Translations under genes and position numbers: made by a program
NCBI RefSeq assembly: GCF_005145005.1
Contig: NZ_CP039712.1
Location: 1,718,501 to 1,782,500 of the forward strand
Direction of reading: 5' to 3'
Length of the DNA: 64,000 nucleotides
DNA from: Vagococcus zengguangii
GTDB taxonomy: Bacteria > Bacillota > Bacilli > Lactobacillales > Vagococcaceae
Part shown: positions 62,879-64,000 of the stretch, in pieces
Layout of the letters: each line of letters opens with the position of its first letter
Numbering within the stretch: position 1 is the first letter of the stretch
The notes under the pieces: generated by a model
Database searches by the model: none
What the model was told of the DNA's origin: nothing
What the model saw: the letters and a program-made list of their open reading frames with translations, nothing else

Positions 62879-64000
62879 TGCAACCTCGCAACAATTTATG
62901 CGTTATCTTAAACCTTACTGGAAACATTTAATCGCGACCTTTTTAGTCGGAATAATCGGAGGTGCTGCTTCTGTTTGGATGACTTATTTAACCGGAACAG
63001 CCATCGATCAAATGATTGGTGAAGGCAACGTCCACTTTAGTACACTTTACAAAATACTCGGCTATTTTGCGCTAGCTATCATGATTGCGACGTTAAGTCA
63101 GTGGTTAGTTCAGCGCTTAGCTAACTACATTAGTTATCAAGTCGTTTCTACGCTACGTAAAGAAACCTTTAACAAATTAAATCACTTACCGATTAACTAT
63201 TTTGACACCCAATCTGTCGGGGATATTACCAGTCGTTTCACTAATGACTTAGATTTAGTAGCCGATGCGTTAAGTGCGATTTTCACTAATATTTTTTCCG
63301 GTATGACGATTGTTATCATTTCACTAGTGACGATGTTCAACTTAAATATTCCGTTAACGCTCGTGATTTTACTGGCCACACCGTTCATGTTTGCAACTAC
63401 CTGGATTATTGCTCAAAAAAGCCAAAAACGCTTCGTCGAACAGCAACAATTGGTCGGACAAATTTCAAATTATGTTACCGAACATGTCACCAACCAAAAA
63501 TTAATTAAAGGTTATCAATATGAAGCACACGCACAAGACGCGTTTAATCAAAAAAACAACCAACTGAATGTTATCGGTCAAAAAGCCCAGTTTGCCTCTT
63601 CGCTAACGAATCCATTATCACGCTTTATCGATCACTTATCGTATATCGCTCTTGGCTTGGTCGGCGGTTATTTCATTATCAAAGGAAGTAGCAATTTAAC
63701 AGTTGGCTTATTGAGTAGTTTTATTATTTACTCGTCACAATTTACGAAACCATTTATTGAATTATCCGGTATTACGCCACAAGTTCAATCAGCACTAGCA
63801 GGACTAAGTCGCGTTTTCCAAGTCGTTAATCAAACAGACGAACCGACTGATGAACACTTACCTGAAGTCCCAGAAACGATTCAAGGTGCGATTACATTTG
63901 AACACGTCGACTTTGCCTATCAACCTAGTCGTCCGCTAATTGAAAACTTCAATTTAAAAATCAAACCAGGTGAAACGATTGCCATTGTCGGACAAACTGG
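62871..64000 (+). CDS. ABC exporter half-transporter, second subunit (cut by window end)
   Basis: The first 376 codons of the partner subunit are present: a six-helix membrane domain starting MNNATSQQFMRYLKPYWKHL and the beginning of the ATPase with ITFEHVDFAYQPSRP. The window ends within Walker A, after IAIVGQTG. The ATG overlaps the last 8 bp of the first subunit gene, with GGAGGTGG upstream. The pair forms a heterodimeric multidrug or peptide exporter; its substrate cannot be read. Confidence 0.93.
   Translation, partial: MNNATSQQFMRYLKPYWKHLIATFLVGIIGGAASVWMTYLTGTAIDQMIGEGNVHFSTLYKILGYFALAIMIATLSQWLVQRLANYISYQVVSTLRKETFNKLNHLPINYFDTQSVGDITSRFTNDLDLVADALSAIFTNIFSGMTIVIISLVTMFNLNIPLTLVILLATPFMFATTWIIAQKSQKRFVEQQQLVGQISNYVTEHVTNQKLIKGYQYEAHAQDAFNQKNNQLNVIGQKAQFASSLTNPLSRFIDHLSYIALGLVGGYFIIKGSSNLTVGLLSSFIIYSSQFTKPFIELSGITPQVQSALAGLSRVFQVVNQTDEPTDEHLPEVPETIQGAITFEHVDFAYQPSRPLIENFNLKIKPGETIAIVGQT

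Overview
The window is a contiguous stretch of a low-GC Firmicutes chromosome. Dense genes on both strands, AGGAGG-type ribosome binding sites, SigA-type promoters and intrinsic terminators are seen throughout. The gene set fits Lactobacillales, most likely Enterococcaceae and perhaps Vagococcus: a T-box-controlled hisS-aspS operon, a DUF3013 protein, PepV, a GH73/LysM autolysin, an EfaR/ScaR-like DtxR regulator, LrgAB and a single bifunctional Rel. The genus is inferred from family content, not from any database match. No rRNA, tRNA, CRISPR array, phage or transposase gene was recognised.

Left part (1-16.3 kb) is accessory and metabolic. It starts with an unknown protein, then an MFS exporter translationally tied to an M20 amidohydrolase. 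A divergent AraC-type regulator follows, with a GH39-like C-terminal domain that seems to lack its acid/base residue. After a small acetyltransferase and a PepSY lipoprotein comes a complete autoinducer-2 (AI-2) uptake and processing locus. lsrA-lsrC-lsrD-lsrB-lsrF run leftward; lsrR, lsrK and a cupin gene run rightward. The two arms share a 252-bp region in which a full-consensus catabolite-response element (cre) sits on the -35 box of lsrA. There is no lsrG, and the cupin is the obvious candidate for its isomerase step.

Middle part (16.3-47.5 kb) is mostly core: pnp, rpsO, def, alkD-like, lrgAB, rpsD, nagA, an alanine-type aminotransferase, an acyl-ACP thioesterase, a DtxR regulator, zwf, ydbS/ydbT-like PH-domain proteins, pepV, yitT-like, aspS and hisS behind a T-box, an SH3b amidase, dtd, rel, a GT8 glycosyltransferase, rsmE, prmA, DUF3013 and a VOC protein. 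RNA-level control is frequent: the T-box with overlapping Asp and His codons, a terminator-like hairpin in the rel leader, and long leaders before rpsD and rpsO.

Right part (47.6-64 kb) holds rarA followed by a possible structured small RNA, a UspA protein, a PepQ-type peptidase, an APC permease, several small membrane proteins of unknown role, a three-LysM autolysin, an MBL hydrolase, a TipAS-type MerR regulator with a recognisable operator, ppsR, a CPBP protease, rplY and a two-gene heterodimeric ABC exporter cut by the window end.

The most unusual signal is a family of about 120-bp structured intergenic repeats. Full or partial units occur after nagA, zwf and pepQ, between the MerR and ppsR genes, and as a bare 11-bp core at the dtd stop codon. 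Units are tandem with a 119-121 bp period. Each folds into one long interrupted hairpin whose stems differ between copies by compensatory changes, while a GACGA/TTGAGA internal loop and the 5' and 3' boxes stay fixed. At gene ends the unit starts within or 3 bp after the stop codon, and every array runs into an intrinsic terminator.
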